Shown: one piece after another, positions 13,644 to 14,185 of the stretch
Layout of the letters: each line of letters begins with the position of its first letter
How positions within the stretch are numbered: the stretch's first letter is position 1
NCBI GenBank assembly: GCA_003158505.1
Contig: PMJK01000026.1
Location: 30,930 to 45,114 of the forward strand
Length of the DNA stretch: 14,185 bases
Direction: 5' to 3'
Source of the DNA: Holophagaceae bacterium
Lineage (GTDB): Bacteria > Acidobacteriota > Holophagae > Holophagales > Holophagaceae
Position numbers and translations under genes: made by a program
Notes under the pieces: generated by a model
The model's input: only the letters and a program-made list of their open reading frames with translations
Told to the model about the DNA's origin: nothing
Database searches by the model: none

Positions 13644-14185
13644 ATGCTCGCTTCCCTCAACCACGTCGACCTGCGCTTCGGCCCCCAGGAGGTGCTGAAG
13701 GATGTCACCTGGGCCATCCAGGAGGGTGAGTGCTGGGGCGTCATCGGGCGCAATGGGGCGGGCAAGAGCACGGTGTTCAAGCTGCTCCTGGGCCAACTGG
13801 AGGCAGACGGCGGCACCGTGGTGAAACCGACCCGAGAACGCGGCATTCGCATGGGCCACTACGCCCAGGACCTGGTGCCCGAGACCCACGGCAGCGTCCT
13901 GGAGGAGGCCCTGGCGGCCTTTGGTGACGTCGAGCACCTGCAGCATGAGATGCGCGAGCTGGAACACCGCATGGGGGAGCCTGGTGCAGATTTGACCGAG
14001 GTGATGGAGCGCTACCAGCAGGTCACCGAATCCTTCGAACACCTCGACGGCTTCAGCATCCGCGCCCGGGCCGAGAGCATCATCCAGGCCCTGGGTTTCA
14101 GCGCCGTCGATTTCGATGCTCCCGTAGAGACCTTGTCCGGCGGCCAGAAGAGCCGCGTCATGCTGGCCAAGGCCATCCTCCAGGG
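13644..14185 (+). CDS. ABC-F family ATPase, N-terminal part (3' end outside window)
   Basis: This reading frame begins at ATG 13644 and stays open to the end of the window, giving 180 residues. It contains Walker A GRNGAGKS (35-42), a Q-loop region GHYAQDL (71-77) and the ABC signature LSGGQKSR (164-171). Between them is a helical insert of about 80 residues rich in Glu and Arg (EHLQHEMRELEHRM), as in ABC-F proteins. ABC-F members are soluble twin-ATPase proteins that act on the ribosome: EttA, Uup and antibiotic-protection types. No membrane helices are present in the visible part. Subfamily cannot be assigned without the inter-domain linker and second ATPase domain. The ribosome binding site is weak (GAAAG about 10 bases upstream). 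Its own promoter was not identified; it lies just after the tRNA hairpin. The ATPase call is firm; ABC-F over a transporter subunit is likely. Confidence 0.85.
   Translation, partial: MLASLNHVDLRFGPQEVLKDVTWAIQEGECWGVIGRNGAGKSTVFKLLLGQLEADGGTVVKPTRERGIRMGHYAQDLVPETHGSVLEEALAAFGDVEHLQHEMRELEHRMGEPGADLTEVMERYQQVTESFEHLDGFSIRARAESIIQALGFSAVDFDAPVETLSGGQKSRVMLAKAILQ

Overview
The window is a densely packed stretch of a GC-rich bacterial chromosome. Every gene lies on the plus strand, and gaps between genes are all under 75 bases. The gene set points to a diderm (Gram-negative) bacterium: a heptose-bisphosphatase-like enzyme of LPS precursor synthesis, a MltD-type lytic transglycosylase, FabH, and chemosensory and two-component genes. 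The style of the proteins, with TTG/GTG starts and an unusual chemosensory set, resembles Acidobacteriota of the Holophaga/Geothrix group. That placement is an impression from the sequence, not a search result.

Layout. Bases 1-970 are the end of a chemosensory operon: the C-terminus of CheA followed by a small, divergent CheW-like protein. Bases 1019-2578 hold two housekeeping genes, fabH (start of fatty-acid synthesis) and rsmD (16S rRNA methylation). Bases 2541-8642 form a three-gene signalling block: a large polytopic methyl-accepting chemotaxis protein, a membrane sensor histidine kinase, and a receiver-GAF protein whose C-terminal kinase region has lost its catalytic residues. Bases 8657-13463 are a run of metabolic and envelope genes: a gmhB-like phosphatase, sfsA, gcvT, gcvH and a LysM lytic transglycosylase. 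Bases 13464-13643 carry tRNA-Ala(GGC) with a candidate promoter and a strong hairpin after it. The window ends inside an ABC-F ATPase gene.

How the genes may work together. The histidine kinase at 5160 has intact H, N, G1 and G2 boxes and no receiver of its own. The next gene supplies an intact receiver but a dead kinase module. The simplest reading is a kinase/response-regulator pair whose output is a pseudokinase, possibly linked to the receptor gene just upstream. gcvT and gcvH would give two of the glycine-cleavage components; gcvP is not in the window. No plasmid, phage, insertion-sequence or CRISPR signature was seen.

The least ordinary items are the receiver-GAF-pseudokinase, the altered signalling tip of the chemoreceptor, the exact 25-residue triple repeat in the kinase linker, and the loss of the zinc cysteines in the GmhB-like enzyme.
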